Source: Azophilus sp965221755 (GTDB lineage Bacteria > Pseudomonadota > Gammaproteobacteria > Pseudomonadales > Azotimanducaceae). Taken from it: a stretch of DNA of 64,000 nucleotides. Location: NCBI GenBank assembly GCA_965221755.1, contig OZ244921.1, positions 3,162,001 to 3,226,000 of the forward strand, in the 5' to 3' direction. Positions 31,701 through 33,998 of this stretch are shown piece by piece. Each line of letters begins with the position of its first letter. Position 1 is the stretch's first letter. The notes beneath the pieces were generated by a model, which saw only the letters and a list, made by a program, of their open reading frames with translations, searched no databases and had not been told where the DNA came from. The translations under genes and the position numbers were made by a program.

Positions 31701-32103
31701 CGCTCGCCACGCTGTACCCCAAGGGGTTGGCGCCGGTTCTGAATTCCTGGGCTAAATTCCCTCCAGCTAGTACTGCATTGTTATATTGGGATTTAATTCC
31801 GACGCTGGAGTTGCCCACCAGCAACTGCGTGTTCGCCTCCGCCGGCCCGGCGGTCGCCAGGAGCGCAAAGAGCAGCGGCAGGGCGAGCAGCGCGGCGGCG
31901 AGGGCGGCGCGGAACGGGCGCACGGCGGGAAAGGCGGCTCGGCGAGGGACTTGGGGACTTGGCTCCACTCGCCGATGATCCGCGCGAGGGGCAGGCGCGG
32001 CTCGACGGCCGGAGCTTGAGCCGGTTGGGCATGAAGCGGAAGTCACGCTAGGAGCTGCGGATCCGACGCTGGCGCTTGCCTGCGGCAGGAACGACCGAAC
32101 CAC
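6409..32103 (-). CDS. Giant FN3/Calx-beta surface protein with autotransporter-type beta-barrel
   Basis: This is one open frame of about 8,564 residues, probably a giant adhesin. Order by position: leader and signal peptide (residues 61-90, ATAGPAEA then N), a beta-sandwich module (31833-31300), then a stalk of about 29 fibronectin type III domains (clusters 31300-30740, 28670-26605, 24860-24270, 21390-17860, 16060-14920, plus single copies near 11800 and 11150), alternating with many Calx-beta modules ending in DDD/DND, three cadherin-like modules (30740-30440, 26600-26300, 22760-22450) and six Ig-like modules (25150, 16360, and four at 14130-12960). Two helical inserts lie at 10990-10740 and 9700-9445. 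A linker helix (ARMGRTVAQQALDG) precedes the barrel at 7740-6409, which ends in VRARW. The GTG at 32103 is the earliest start. GTG at 31923 gives a standard 30-residue signal peptide and may be correct. Adhesion is inferred from the domains. Confidence 0.88.
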   Translation of the reverse strand: MVRSFLPQASASVGSAAPSVTSASCPTGSSSGRRAAPAPRADHRRVEPSPQVPRRAAFPAVRPFRAALAAALLALPLLFALLATAGPAEANTQLLVGNSSVGIKSQYNNAVLAGGNLAQEFRTGANPLGYSVASVQIGFRGAPTAAQLSGLTLTIRSSGKNIPGEVVGTFTNPVSGTDGLNTFTAPAGGISLNANTNYYINLNASQGLGRGLTETRPGTIRANEGEKDNGSLSDWRLYDRWLVHYPSGEFPPVNIAGLMLESRINGSVKGAIANFTATAGSRQVDLSWDNPSDSNISLYQFRSRSGNNWRAWRNIPNSSATTTSHTVTGLASGTTYHFQVRALVGTMRGAPSDALAATPVPFAPMGLTATPGDREVVLRWDNPNDSGITKYQYLTVEGNRQFPWANIPDSGSSTTTFAPTFESNGVRRTFFVRAFAGDDNPGPPSSVMAFTPLGADTTSPTVAKAIPDQRAIIRESFSYQFPDDSFTDPDPGDTLSYAATRGDGSALPAWLTFDPATRTFSGTPQAANAGTLTVKVTAKDSIDNTVSDSFDITVVAADAFVAFRRSDYESAEGARLVMRLRLSKSVPAKVDVYITSQDGTATKDDYSAGAETAPDGATNVYKVTFPANTTEAALFISLTDDTIFEPRESFSLRIHSIDSKAVIGFGSRRESVVGIQGNDHIILSPNAVTVTEAPGAGRTQAYTVKLAERPAANVDVLIQARSSVVTVSTGRLTFTPSNWNMPQEVTVTAVDNDIDQGDSDRTGIAHGLRDSSIPFETLWVTVADDDTAGLTFNPEALAVAQAYSGTYTVVLDSEPRDNVTVTVASDNIDVTPQPNTLTFTDNNWNMAQTVEVFTDLLGDDITKDSATLTHSARGGGYDSVTGNVEVTVTKLPSISLSVSASTVTEGAAALTLTATRSAANTSGAALSIPISVKTAGTTAQANDYTLAAAAISILDNASTGTTTFAATDDNTDEPPEKVVIELGTLPDGHDTGSASEVAITIGDNDATSVTLAAAAGDVAEGGDKTFTITLNRGLVNGETLPVPLTFAGAATRNTDYTTACPDTLPTGVTCNDLDTAMTPTVTFTGPSTGATATTVTLTLSAIDDNTAEVGGETVVIGLGTLGANSGTGLGGGASGTDSLADFKILDPSAPAAPTDFTAVAGPGGGQVTLSWTRPDGRITQQEYRVRSPGGSWFGWANMRSATITTFVASVGNEPLEFQMRARNGRVLGALSAIVSATAVAAPAAPTNVTATAGNAGVTLGWADPSNSDITKYQYRQRTPPGSGTWGNWTDFTGGTTATSTSGTVTGLTNGTSYGFQVRATAAPGGTVLGAASSVVTATPAAVTTPAAPTGFTIDTGDTEITLKWTDPGNDAITKYQYRQGTGPVGSITWGEWTDIPNSDEDTVDYTVTGLTNGTRYVFEVRAVAGSTDGTATSSTAITPVDKPAAPTGLTATGGATQVTLNWTDPGNATITKYQVRHGAGLTTDSGFSWGTWADVSSSSATTTSATVTGLTNGTEYTFGVRAVGLSGDGAGATVVATPLARNAPAAPNGFRRTLGEEQITLTWADPSNNAITKWQYRQGTGTPLAWGAWTDIPNSDADTTSHPVTGLTAGRRYSFQVRAVAGTVFGAATAARSGIPQRPPPVAPVLTATAGDARVTLTWPDPGDAGIDRAQYSARVAGTAWPAGSAPIPGVVLSARSFSIRRLADNTALVNGTDYEFRMRFQRGQVTSDWSDTVRATPLAATAAAAPTGFTATAGSGQVALAWTAPSGTITKYQVRQGTGDPLVWGAWTDITGTTSHTVTDLTTGTQYSFQVRAVVGTVFGRMSAAASATPAAAANNAPVVANAIPDRKAPTGQAFRHQFPANTFTDTDSDSLTYAATRGDDSALPTWLTFAAATRTFTGTPASGDTGTLTVKVTADDGNGGTVSDSFDIEVAAAAATVQFSAAASKHPEDPTLSQEPVIVRLSESVSDPVDVYITATGGTATKGDDYAAGTATSPGGAASTYEVTIPADDITATLALDITDDSAFEGDETFTLTIVEVASDAVVGLGARTTHTATIEDSENGLVLTPAPTGTPIALTEAAGAGRTHEFTVALAARPTADVTVSTLLIGPPGAATITPNSLTFTGSDWSTAKTFTITAADNADDIRDGYASIFVLLSISTADNRFGSGQSLVARIADDDPTTVTLAGDAGDVVEGGTKDITITLGRSLIEGEALPVALTFGGGATRNTDYTVACPDTLPDGVTCNNLNTATTPTVTFTGPSTGSTAESVTLTLSATTDSTAETGGETVAIGLATLNASSGTGLAGGASGTDSLADFKITDPDASAPTLEISGVPKRITDRAAFTVTFTFSESVTGFVTGDVTVANGDKSSFTGSGSSYAVVVTPNADADVTVTVDADSATDGTNTGPPADVVATAVFGAPAAPSVTATAGSAAVTLTWTDPSDDTITEYEFRQREEGGNWPNGWTDIPNSDKDTVSHAVTSLTNGTTYEFQVRAVSDAVDGTPSGTVSATPLASGAPAKPTGLTATAGGGSVTLSWTAPGGTITGYEIRQGTGDPVDWETWGAISGSDANTASTTVSSLTAGTAYSFQIRAVNNAVKGAMSDTASATPAAATVGFKAPLLTATENTNLTVTLALSNTVSADVDVYLTSIAQSATKGSDYAAGTVTSPDGTTGTYKVTITAGQTEGSTTIAITDDTEPEQRELFNLTIHEIASTVAIARSATTISAVIVRDDTDTAIALPDPATLTVTEAAGSTRTGTYNVALQIPVTAIETVTVAVASRNASVATVTPASLTFTADDWSTGKTVTVTAVDDEIDQDTDRTVAIRHTATSDIPSSLYTGRDSADLTVTVTDDDVTAPGVTTATTDDTATEGSTTDTATFTVVLDTEPSSDVTVAVTAPAGLTLDGPDSATTFTSSEDLTFTDSNWNTAQTVTVRATDDSTDSPIGRELTVTYAVTSSDSGYSGLSGDAAAITVVDNDPTAVALAGAAGDVAEGGTKTFTITLNRGLVNGEALPVPLTFGTGAGAATRGTDYTTACPSALPTGVACANLDSGNAMVTFTGPSTGTTATTVTLTLTAATDSTTEAGGETVAIGLGTLNASSGTGLEGGASGTDSLDDFSINDPNTAPVVANAISDRKAPTGQAFRYAFPANTFTDADSDSLTYTATRGDDSALPNWLTFTAATRTFTGTPASGDAGTLTVKVTADDGNGGTVSDSFDIEVAVAAATVQFASAEAAAFEEEEALEVDIDLSAAVSSAAVDVYISSGGGTATKGTDYTGGSATSPDGVTGLHKVTIAAGETSASLSIDLTDDNVLEGLESFTLTIVEVASSAVIGLGTRATATATIEEEELAVVLSPVRLALTEAAGGTRAGDVDVTLAVRPTADVTVAVAPDPATGVVTVGTGSLTFTSLNWNTAQTVTVTAVDDDIDQTTDDKRGAVSFNPTSSDTRFESETALSVIVADDDTAGLVFDPAALTVAEGGGGTYTVALDSEPTANVTVTVSSDNSDVTVDTDGDTGGNQNTLTFTAEDWETAQTVTVSAAADNDDTDDSATLGHSASGGGYGSVTGDVAVTVTEPVAAPAAPTSFTATAGNARVVLAWADPGNSDISDYQFRQGAGLTSDSTFSWGAWTDIASSGATTTGHTVTGLTNGTQYSFQVRARASGGSVEGTASAARTATPNVPPAAPASLAATAGNTQAVLSWTDPKNDDITKYQVRQGTGTTVIWGEWTDIADSGASTTSHTVTGLTNGTAYSFQVRAVAGTVPGAASNTATATPAASAPAALTGLTATSGAGEITVGWTDPNDSSINSYQLQQRVAGTAWPDASVDLLRFLSSVTRTGLTNGTEYEFRLRAVNATGNGPWASVFGTPLAANAPDAPTGFTATAGVGQVVLSWADPTNNAITKYQVRQGTGSTTITWGAWADIASSGATTTGHTVTGLTGGTEYSFQVRAVATAVLGAASDAASATPAAPLPRITGLATLASNGTVLLSWTDPNNDDITKYQYRQGTGTTVTWGEWTDMPGDNVFSGGGIVTYSVTGLTNGTQYSFQVRAVVGEMLGEPSDIATETPAIPPAKPSGLSAAAGDTKVDLSWTNPLNNAITKYQVQWGTTTNGVNTFGNWMDIAGSGASTTSHTVTGLTNGTAYNFRIRAFVGTAPGTTSDVVSATPVPPPAAPMGLTATGGNQQVVLSWTNPNNASITGYQYQQRTAGSNTWGSLTTISDSNATTTTHTVTGLTNYTEYEFRLRVVNPAGGTNSDAVSATPRPANAPGAPTDFTAVAGPGGGQVTLSWTRPSGTITRQEYRVRSPGGDWPGWTNMRSATITTFVAPVGNEPLEFQMRARNGRVLGVLSAIVPATAVAAPAAPTSVTATAGATQVTLGWADPSNSDITKYQYSQRTPPGSGSWGSWTDFTGGTTAASTSGTVTGLTNGTAYEFRVRATAATGGTVLGAASTAVTATPTAAATAPAAPAGFTIDTGDTEITLKWIDPDNSDITKYQYRQGTGPLGSITWEDWTDIPNSDADTTEHTVTGLTNGTGYHFRVRAVAGTLNGAATDSTAITPVAKPAAPTGLTATAGATQVTLNWSDPGNATIEKYQVRYGAGLTTDSGFSWGTWADVSSSSATTTSATVTGLTNGTEYSFGVRAVGLSGDGAEATVVATPLAATAPAAPTSLTAAAGGSSVTLSWTAPGGTITGYEIRQGTGDPVTWGAWGTISASDANTASTTVGSLTAGTAYSFQIRAVNNAVKGAMSDTVSATPVAATVGFKAPLLTPTENTNLTVTLVLSQAVSADVDVYLTSTDLSASVTKGSDYAAGTATSPDGTTGTYEVTITAGQTEGSTTIAISDDTIPEERELFQLAIHEIASTVAIAGGTPTTLQVIISDDTDTVIALPDPATLTVTEASGGTRTGTYDVALRLSPVATETVTVAVASQDAGVATVTPASLTFTADDWSTGKTVTVTGVDDEIDQDTDRTVAIRHTATSDLKTSLSAGRESADLIVTVTDDDVTAPGVTFSATDTSVDEADQTDTATFTVVLNTEPSDPVRVSLTPATGLQLSTSGTNWGTSLQLDFATGAWSTAQTVMVRAATDSVDSPSARELKVTYAATSTDTDYSGLTGTAATVTVADDDATTVTLAGAAGDVAEGATKTFTVALGRGLVNGETLGVPLTFGGDATRNTDYTTACPDTLPTGVTCNNLNTDTTPTVTFTGPDTGATARTVTLTLSAATDNTTETGGETVIIGLGELVSTGLEGGTSTTDSLADFKITDPDASAPTLEISGVPKRITDRTAFTVTFTFSESVTGFVTGDVTVANGDKSSFTGSGSSYAVVVTPNADADVTVTVDADSATDGTNTGPPADVVATAVFGAPAAPSVTATAGSAAVTLTWTDPSDDTITEYEFRQREEGGNWPNGWTDIPNSDKDTVSHAVTSLTNGTTYEFQVRAVSDAVDGTPSGTVSATPLAATAPGRPRDLRAAPGGGQVVLNWRVPGTNAGAITKYEFRQGTGDPLAWGAWGDASGTTTSHTVTSLTNGTEYSFQVRAVANTVLGAMSDTVEATPNPVPAAPTNFTATKGTASGAIALSWTAPSGTITRYEYRLRPVGGDWPQNWTRLNVPGVTSFTVGSQTDGTEYEIELRAVNDSGAGAAASATATPLDPTAAAAPTSFTATAGSGQVALAWTAPSGTITKYQVRQGTGDPVVWGAWADITGTTSHTVTGLTNGTEYSFQVRAVTGTSVLGAMSATATATPTAAPGVTISVTDATASEADRTDRATFTVVLNTRPSADVTMTINAPVGLEVDGPDLDSDFARTQSATFSTTNWSTAQTVTVRASSESTDHPSSREEVIGYITISTDTDYIDSRGVGPTITVVDNDPTTVTLAGAAGDVAEGATKTFTVTLGRGLVDGETLGVPLAFTGTATRGTDYMTACPDTLPTGVTCNDLDDTSLTPTVTFTGPTTGATATTVTLTLTAATDNTTEAGGETVIIGFGTLTATGLEGGTSTTDSLADFSITDPDASVPTVAITGIPAKINNTNALTATFTFSEAVTGFMKNDITVSGGTAGTFGATSTTVYTLGITPDGDANVVVTVAADSATDGTNTGPASAESATAVWDETAPTVEITGVPGKISNRDAFTVTFTFSETVTSFVTGDVSVTNGDKSAFSGSGRSYTVVVTPNADADVTVTVAADGATDGLNTGPANAVSATAVWDETAPTVTITGIPDKIKTTTALTATFTFSEAVTDFVKNDITVTGGTPGAFAGSGTTYTLAITPTSGSNVVVTVAANSATDGTNTGPASAESATATWDASVPTVSITGVPARISGTGNLTATFTFSEDVTGFIKNDITVTGGTAGTFTATSATVYTLGITPAGDANVVVTVDADSATDGLNTGPASAEAATAVWTALVFSSAAVTVVEEASATYTVALSSQPDGNVTVTVGGASGEVTFDTDDDMAGTQTTALTFSTTNWSTAQTVTVLAAADNDTANDSATLTHTAAGGGYGSVTGDVEVTVTDNDTPGLVLDPTALTVAEGGSGTYTVKLATQPTGNVTVTVAGASGDVTADTNSVMNGDQDTLTFTTTNWNMAQTVTVSADEDDDTTNDSATLTHSASGGGYGSATGSVAVTVTDDDTASLVIDPTALTVAEGGSGTYTVKLATQPTGNVTVTVAGASGEVTVDTDATAPGNQSTLTFTDSTWSTARTVTVSAGEDNDGVDDSATLAHSASGGGYGSVTGSVEVTVTDDDTAPAAPAGFTAAAGDQQVALSWTDPGNSAIDSWQFRQRTPPGTGAWGSWTAIASSTATTTTHTVTGLTNGTDYGFQVRAVDGTIEGAASAEATATPAPPVTVAFAASSTAVTVAEGDDSHAELTLALSAARGAATRVRLVSVDTGASAGADFAAGPYTVDFPAGDTRATLRIAIEDDNVPEESEAFKVTIAALNLPAGVSVGAPSESIVTIRDDDKPPPAPTGLTATPGAGSVALAWRYAPPAPPAVDRTADFQYRRGTGDPVSWGAWTTIPGSGPGTRSHTARGLAGGTDYAFQVRARSLPGSGFRSGVSSATARATPLAGLADKVRGWAAEASCAAADACVAHWKRALKALGEAGADLADVEPMTFGEALTLAYTPASLLGYTPAAAHGARWLEVAKALRALEVERVVVTIAASPPGPVAEGAEVTFTLTAAAAPSTTFDVFVTVADAPGSDFLAAADEGRRRVPLKAGATSAGFTVRTVADSADEPDGMVTASLAAVPAVYTVGSPASASVRLTDNDGGGVVPALPVVTIAGGGAVAEGADAAFTVSRKGDTSAALTVLLAVSEAAGGGRDFVAVENEGFKRVTIPAGSAEAAYAVPTVDDDVAEPRGAVTVALRADDDAYALGDPASAEVEVRDDDGEPPLPAVGISGGAGITEGAAATFTLTAVPAPASPLPVSVTIAQTGSFAAAGEAGSRTVTVPATGTATFTVATDDDPTDEADGAITATLGAGAGYTLATASASVAVADNDAAPATCAATAADLVATVRGYYASNRNRADRDFGENWLRVLIAFGAEASDTLEPYTAAEARAGEAVWSGWRPVRIELERLENCANPQTPQTPPTPPNTPRVAVAAGAGVAEGTAAAFTLTATPAPAADLTVNYSVADAANADFVAADGEGAKTAVIRAGESSVDIEVATVADSADEPSGAVSVAVDSGAGYAPGDPAAAEVRVTDDDATTVALAGPAGDIAEAGGTKAFTVTLGRRLEADEQVRVPLAFGGAAARGDDWTAACAPAPGIYCGPLHTYVSPHVEFIGANGAPAVATVTLTAVQDSLDEGAGETVTVAPGAVETNADGGAAASGSLNFTIADDDDPPPAVTVMAGSGITEGADAVFTLTVTPAPASALAVNYAVADADGSDFVASGDEGSKTVTIAAGEASKTVSVPTTSDDADEADGDVTLRLAAGAGYRLGSSSSAGVRVADDDATAPTVPELSISDGRGGEGEPMRFTIRLSRASEETVRVRMDVRDATPPSARWQYYDYARPFYLVEFAPGQTEQRRWVYIYDDAHDEGEETFEAVLSRAEGAVIAKAVGVGTIVNDDPMPAAHLARMGRTVAQQALDGVAGRMEADRAPGMRGSFAGGSFGSGSPAARGLGAAAAAPAPGTASDAFGGRAGPGDGGPDALGLQSRAMTASEVLLGTNFTLTRPRDGADGSLAFWGRASRDGFNGAERDEGTHVTLDGTVTTAMLGADYARGDWLVGLALTRSLSEGGYAAAGGNGPPGPAPDWSAPAADGRDGPCPDAGVGAPCDVAAQPGDGRVEARLTASIPYAALRVSDRLKLWGAVGYGAGEVTLSTARGGRYGAGTRWGMAAAGLRGDLFAPGQGGPALALTSDALWTRAASEETRDLASSSSSVTRLRMGLEGSWSLAVGSPFRAGVGGASLVPRLEVGVRHDGGDAEAGFGVELGGGLEWRDPSLGLSLDLSGRALVAHGNDDLKDRGFSASLAFDPTPATQRGASLSLRQDFGGRAEGGLDALFQPETLEQRAGSAAGGRWTLEAAYGLPAFGGRWTGSPQAGYGQAAGSRDYSLGWRLEPDSEDAPDLSLDLRAVRRESRAAGAEHGVEVEVRARW
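9445..9700 (-). other. Helical insert B in the stalk of the giant protein
   Basis: About 85 residues (near 7471-7553) interrupt the Calx-beta modules and look alpha-helical: a segment with VRGYYASNRNRADRDF, then NWLRVLIAFG, a PYTAAEARAGE stretch, GWRPVRIELERLE, and cysteines at both ends. A diverged copy lies at 10740-10990. The following proline/threonine-rich linker (PQTPQTPPTPPNTP) separates it from the next beta module. Its function is unknown to me. Confidence 0.6.
10740..10990 (-). other. Helical insert A in the stalk of the giant protein
   Basis: About 85 residues (near 7038-7122) follow the last FN3 domain and resemble insert B. Both have KVRGWAAE or TVRGYYAS at the start, a central HWKRALKALG or NWLRVLIAFG, a PMTFGEA or PYTAAEA motif, and a final helix ending RALE or ERLE. 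Two cysteines (ASCAAADACVAHW) are close together here, which could form an intradomain disulphide outside the cell. The duplication is seen directly; its role is unknown. Confidence 0.6.
15781..16380 (-). repeat. Internal 600-bp duplication, copy 1
   Basis: This segment of the giant gene matches 24577-25176 without any gap (constant offset 8,796 bp) and with about six mismatches that I could count. It encodes an Ig-like module (APTLEISGVPKRITDR) and the adjoining FN3 domain (GAPAAPSVTATAGSAAV). Such near-identity against strongly diverged neighbours indicates a recent duplication or gene conversion. Confidence 0.9.
17101..18130 (-). repeat. Duplicated Calx-beta/FN3 block, copy 1
   Basis: This segment aligns with 23521-24550 at a constant offset of 6,420 bp at both ends. 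It covers the Calx-beta run containing VGFKAPLLT.TENTNLTVTL and the following FN3 domain. Several substitutions separate the copies, so the duplication is not very recent. Confidence 0.75.
18181..19320 (-). repeat. Duplicated block of FN3 domains, copy 1
   Basis: This FN3 block is duplicated in the same order at 27514-28650, with an offset of 9,330 bp after one 3-bp shift. The repeated order of domain starts is FTAVAGPGGGQ, V(T)ATAG, FTIDTGDTEI, LTATxGATQ. Identity is visibly high (around 90% in the part I compared) but clearly lower than in the 600-bp pair, so this duplication is older. Confidence 0.8.
23521..24550 (-). repeat. Duplicated Calx-beta/FN3 block, copy 2
   Basis: This is the partner of 17101-18130 and encodes the equivalent Calx-beta run and FN3 domain (GGTITGYEIRQGTGDPV type). 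Confidence 0.75.
24577..25176 (-). repeat. Internal 600-bp duplication, copy 2
   Basis: This is the partner of 15781-16380 at about 99% nucleotide identity. The differences are single bases, and flanking sequence diverges at once on both sides (for example the sequence after ggctgtcggt at 25176). It encodes the same Ig-like plus FN3 pair. Confidence 0.9.
27514..28650 (-). repeat. Duplicated block of FN3 domains, copy 2
   Basis: This is the partner of 18181-19320. It encodes the first large FN3 cluster of the stalk. The preserved order of four distinct FN3 types shows that a multi-domain block was copied as a unit. Confidence 0.8.
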
Positions 32104-32188
32104 GTCCCAGCGCTCATGCGCTCGATCTGCCGTCAGCAGTTACGGCCGCGTCATACGGAGCGCGCATGACAAACGAGTTGGCGCTCAA

Positions 32189-32204
32189 GGGGGGGGGGGG
32201 GGGG
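32189..32204. repeat. G16 (minus strand C16) homopolymer tract
   Basis: Sixteen consecutive G on the plus strand lie 85 bases upstream of the earliest start of the giant gene. In the giant gene's frame a TAA stop separates the tract from the start codon, so the tract is not translated as part of that protein. Any effect would be on promoter spacing, transcription or the leader RNA. Tracts of this length are prone to slipped-strand length changes. Confidence 0.9.
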
Positions 32205-32280
32205 ATTGCGACCATACCCCATCTAATCCCCAAAAACTGCTTTGCAATCACAATTTACAACAACTTCAGCCTCTGCACTT

Positions 32281-32311
32281 ATTGTAAAGCAAAACAACAA
32301 TTGTAAAGCAA
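32281..32311. repeat. Paired 12-bp direct repeats, possible operator
   Basis: ATTGTAAAGCAA occurs at 32281-32292 and again at 32300-32311, 19 bp apart, roughly two helical turns. Read on the minus strand each contains TTGCTTTACAAT, which includes promoter-like hexamers. It could be a regulator binding site or duplicated promoter elements for the giant gene. Confidence 0.5.
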
Positions 32312-32424
32312 GGCAAGGCAAAGTGCCCGGTCGAATTCACCCAGTGTCGAATTCACCCAGTCGAATTCGGTTCCCCAATTCAGCCAAACTCCATTAGACT
32401 GCACACTCGCAACCGGCCAGGGCG

Positions 32425-32534
32425 CTGGCCCGCAAACGAGTGGGTTGGGGACGCCAAGCCATTTTGGTTCCGGGGTGGACGCAACGCCGAAGCGGTCCCG
32501 CGCAATTGGGCCGGCGCGCTCGTTTGCGGGCCAG
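32425..32534. repeat. 16-bp inverted repeat upstream of leuC
   Basis: CTGGCCCGCAAACGAG (32425-32440) is exactly complementary to CTCGTTTGCGGGCCAG (32519-32534), with a 78-base interval, and ends 54 bases before the leuC ATG. In RNA it would form a long-range stem sequestering the interval. It could be a leader structure controlling leuCDB. No leucine-rich leader peptide is evident. Confidence 0.6.
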
Positions 32535-32588
32535 GACGCCAAGGCCGAGCGTCCAAGCCGGACCACGCAACCCATCGAGGCGCCAGCC

Positions 32589-33998
32589 ATGCCAACGCTG
32601 TACGACAAGATTTGGGCGGACCACCTGATCGGCGAGCGGGAGGACGGACAAAGCCTGCTCTACATCGATCTGCAGTTGCTGCACGAGGTCACCTCGCCGC
32701 AGGCCTTCGCCGGCTTGGCGCAGGCTGGGCGGGCGCTCTGGCGCAGGCAGGCCAACCTGGCCACGCCCGACCACAACGTCCCCACCGAAAACAGGGCTGC
32801 GGGCATTGACGGCATCGCCGATCCAGTGGCTCGGGAGCAGGTGGTCGCCTTGGACGACAACTGTCGTCGGCATGGGGTGCGGCAGTTCGGCATGCTCGAC
32901 CCGCGCCAAGGCATCGTTCACGTCATGGGGCCGGAGCAGGGCGCCACGCTGCCGGGCATGACCATCGTCTGCGGCGACTCCCACACCTCCACTCACGGCG
33001 CTTTCGGCGCCTTGGCCCAAGGGGTGGGCACCTCCGAGGTGGAGCATGTGATGGCCACCCAATGCCTGGCGCAATCGAAGGCCAGGAACATGGCGGTTCA
33101 GGTCAATGGAAAACTGCCGGCCGGGGTTTACGCCAAGGATCTGGCGTTGGCGCTGATCGGCCGCATCGGCACCGCAGGCGCCACTGGCCACACCATCGAG
33201 TACCGGGGCGAGGCCGTGCGCGCCCTGTCGATGGAAGGCCGCATGACGCTGTGCAACCTGTCCATAGAAGCCGGCGCCCGGGCCGGTCTGGTGGCCGTGG
33301 ACGACACCACGCTCGATTACCTGGAAGGCCGGCCGCTGGCCCCGTCGGGCGGCGAATGGCAGGCGGCGCAGGAACATTGGCGGGAATTGGTCAGCGACCC
33401 CGATGCCGAATTCGACAGCGCCGCCAGCCTGGATGCCGCCGCCTTGACGCCACAGGTCACTTGGGGCACCTCGCCGGAGATGGTGGCGGCAATCGAAGGG
33501 GCGACGCCGAACCCGAAGCGGGCTGCGGATCCGACCGAGGCCGACGGCGTTGAACGGGCCTTGGCTTACATGGGGCTGGCGGCGGACCAGCCGATTGCCG
33601 ACATTCGCTTGGATCGCGTGTTCATCGGCTCCTGCACCAACGCCCGGCTTGAGGATCTTCGCGTCGCCGCCCACGTCGTGGCGGGCAGGCGGGTGGCCTC
33701 CAGCGTCAAGCAGGCTTTGGTGGTGCCCGGCTCCGGACTGGTCAAGCAGGCCGCTGAGGCCGAGGGACTGGCCGGCATCTTCACCGCCGCCGGTTTCGAG
33801 TGGCGCGCCCCCGGCTGCTCCATGTGCCTGGCCATGAACCCTGACAAGCTGCTGCCGGGCGAGCGCTGCGCCTCCACCTCCAACCGCAATTTCGAGGGCC
33901 GCCAAGGCCACGGCGGACGCACCCATCTGGTCAGCCCGGCCATGGCTGCGGCGGCCGCGGTGGCGGGCCGCTTCATTGACGTGAGGCAATGGCTGTGA
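32589..33998 (+). CDS. leuC: Isopropylmalate isomerase large subunit
   Basis: The 469-residue protein is the large subunit of 3-isopropylmalate dehydratase, which isomerises 2- to 3-isopropylmalate in leucine synthesis with LeuD. It belongs to the aconitase fold, and the three cysteines that hold the 4Fe-4S cluster are visible: C349 in GSCTN and C410 and C413 in APGCSMC. GDSHTSTHGAFGALAQGVGT and PTENR motifs are also present. The ATG at 32589 (MPTLYDKIW) fits the family N-terminus; the frame extends further upstream but that part has no family resemblance. It overlaps leuD by 10 bp. Confidence 0.98.
   Translation: MPTLYDKIWADHLIGEREDGQSLLYIDLQLLHEVTSPQAFAGLAQAGRALWRRQANLATPDHNVPTENRAAGIDGIADPVAREQVVALDDNCRRHGVRQFGMLDPRQGIVHVMGPEQGATLPGMTIVCGDSHTSTHGAFGALAQGVGTSEVEHVMATQCLAQSKARNMAVQVNGKLPAGVYAKDLALALIGRIGTAGATGHTIEYRGEAVRALSMEGRMTLCNLSIEAGARAGLVAVDDTTLDYLEGRPLAPSGGEWQAAQEHWRELVSDPDAEFDSAASLDAAALTPQVTWGTSPEMVAAIEGATPNPKRAADPTEADGVERALAYMGLAADQPIADIRLDRVFIGSCTNARLEDLRVAAHVVAGRRVASSVKQALVVPGSGLVKQAAEAEGLAGIFTAAGFEWRAPGCSMCLAMNPDKLLPGERCASTSNRNFEGRQGHGGRTHLVSPAMAAAAAVAGRFIDVRQWL

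Larger units (their letters stand above)
32104..32588. promoter_or_regulatory. Divergent control region between the giant gene and leuC
   Basis: This 485-bp region has no supported gene. It holds a 16-base G run (32189-32204), an AT-rich block unusual for this genome (about 32205-32320) that is the likely promoter area of the giant gene, two 12-bp direct repeats (ATTGTAAAGCAA at 32281-32292 and 32300-32311), two 15-bp direct repeats (TCGAATTCACCCAGT at 32331 and 32347) with a third partial one at 32361, and a 16-bp inverted repeat before leuC. On the minus strand several TACAAT hexamers could be -10 elements. The exact promoter is not resolved. A plus-strand frame crossing the G run has no homology that I recognise. 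Confidence 0.6.

Noticed and set aside
32189..32204. Translational (frame-shifting) phase variation of the giant gene through the G run
   Set aside because: In the frame of the giant gene a TAA lies between the tract and the start, so a length change cannot connect an upstream start to the gene.
32076..32306. Plus-strand frame running through the G16 tract
   Set aside because: It depends on the homopolymer length, has no ribosome binding site and no family resemblance, and lies in an evident control region.
32394..33989. Minus-strand frame of 531 codons opposite leuC
   Set aside because: Codon-position shadow of leuC; the composition is unlike a protein and leuC is certain.
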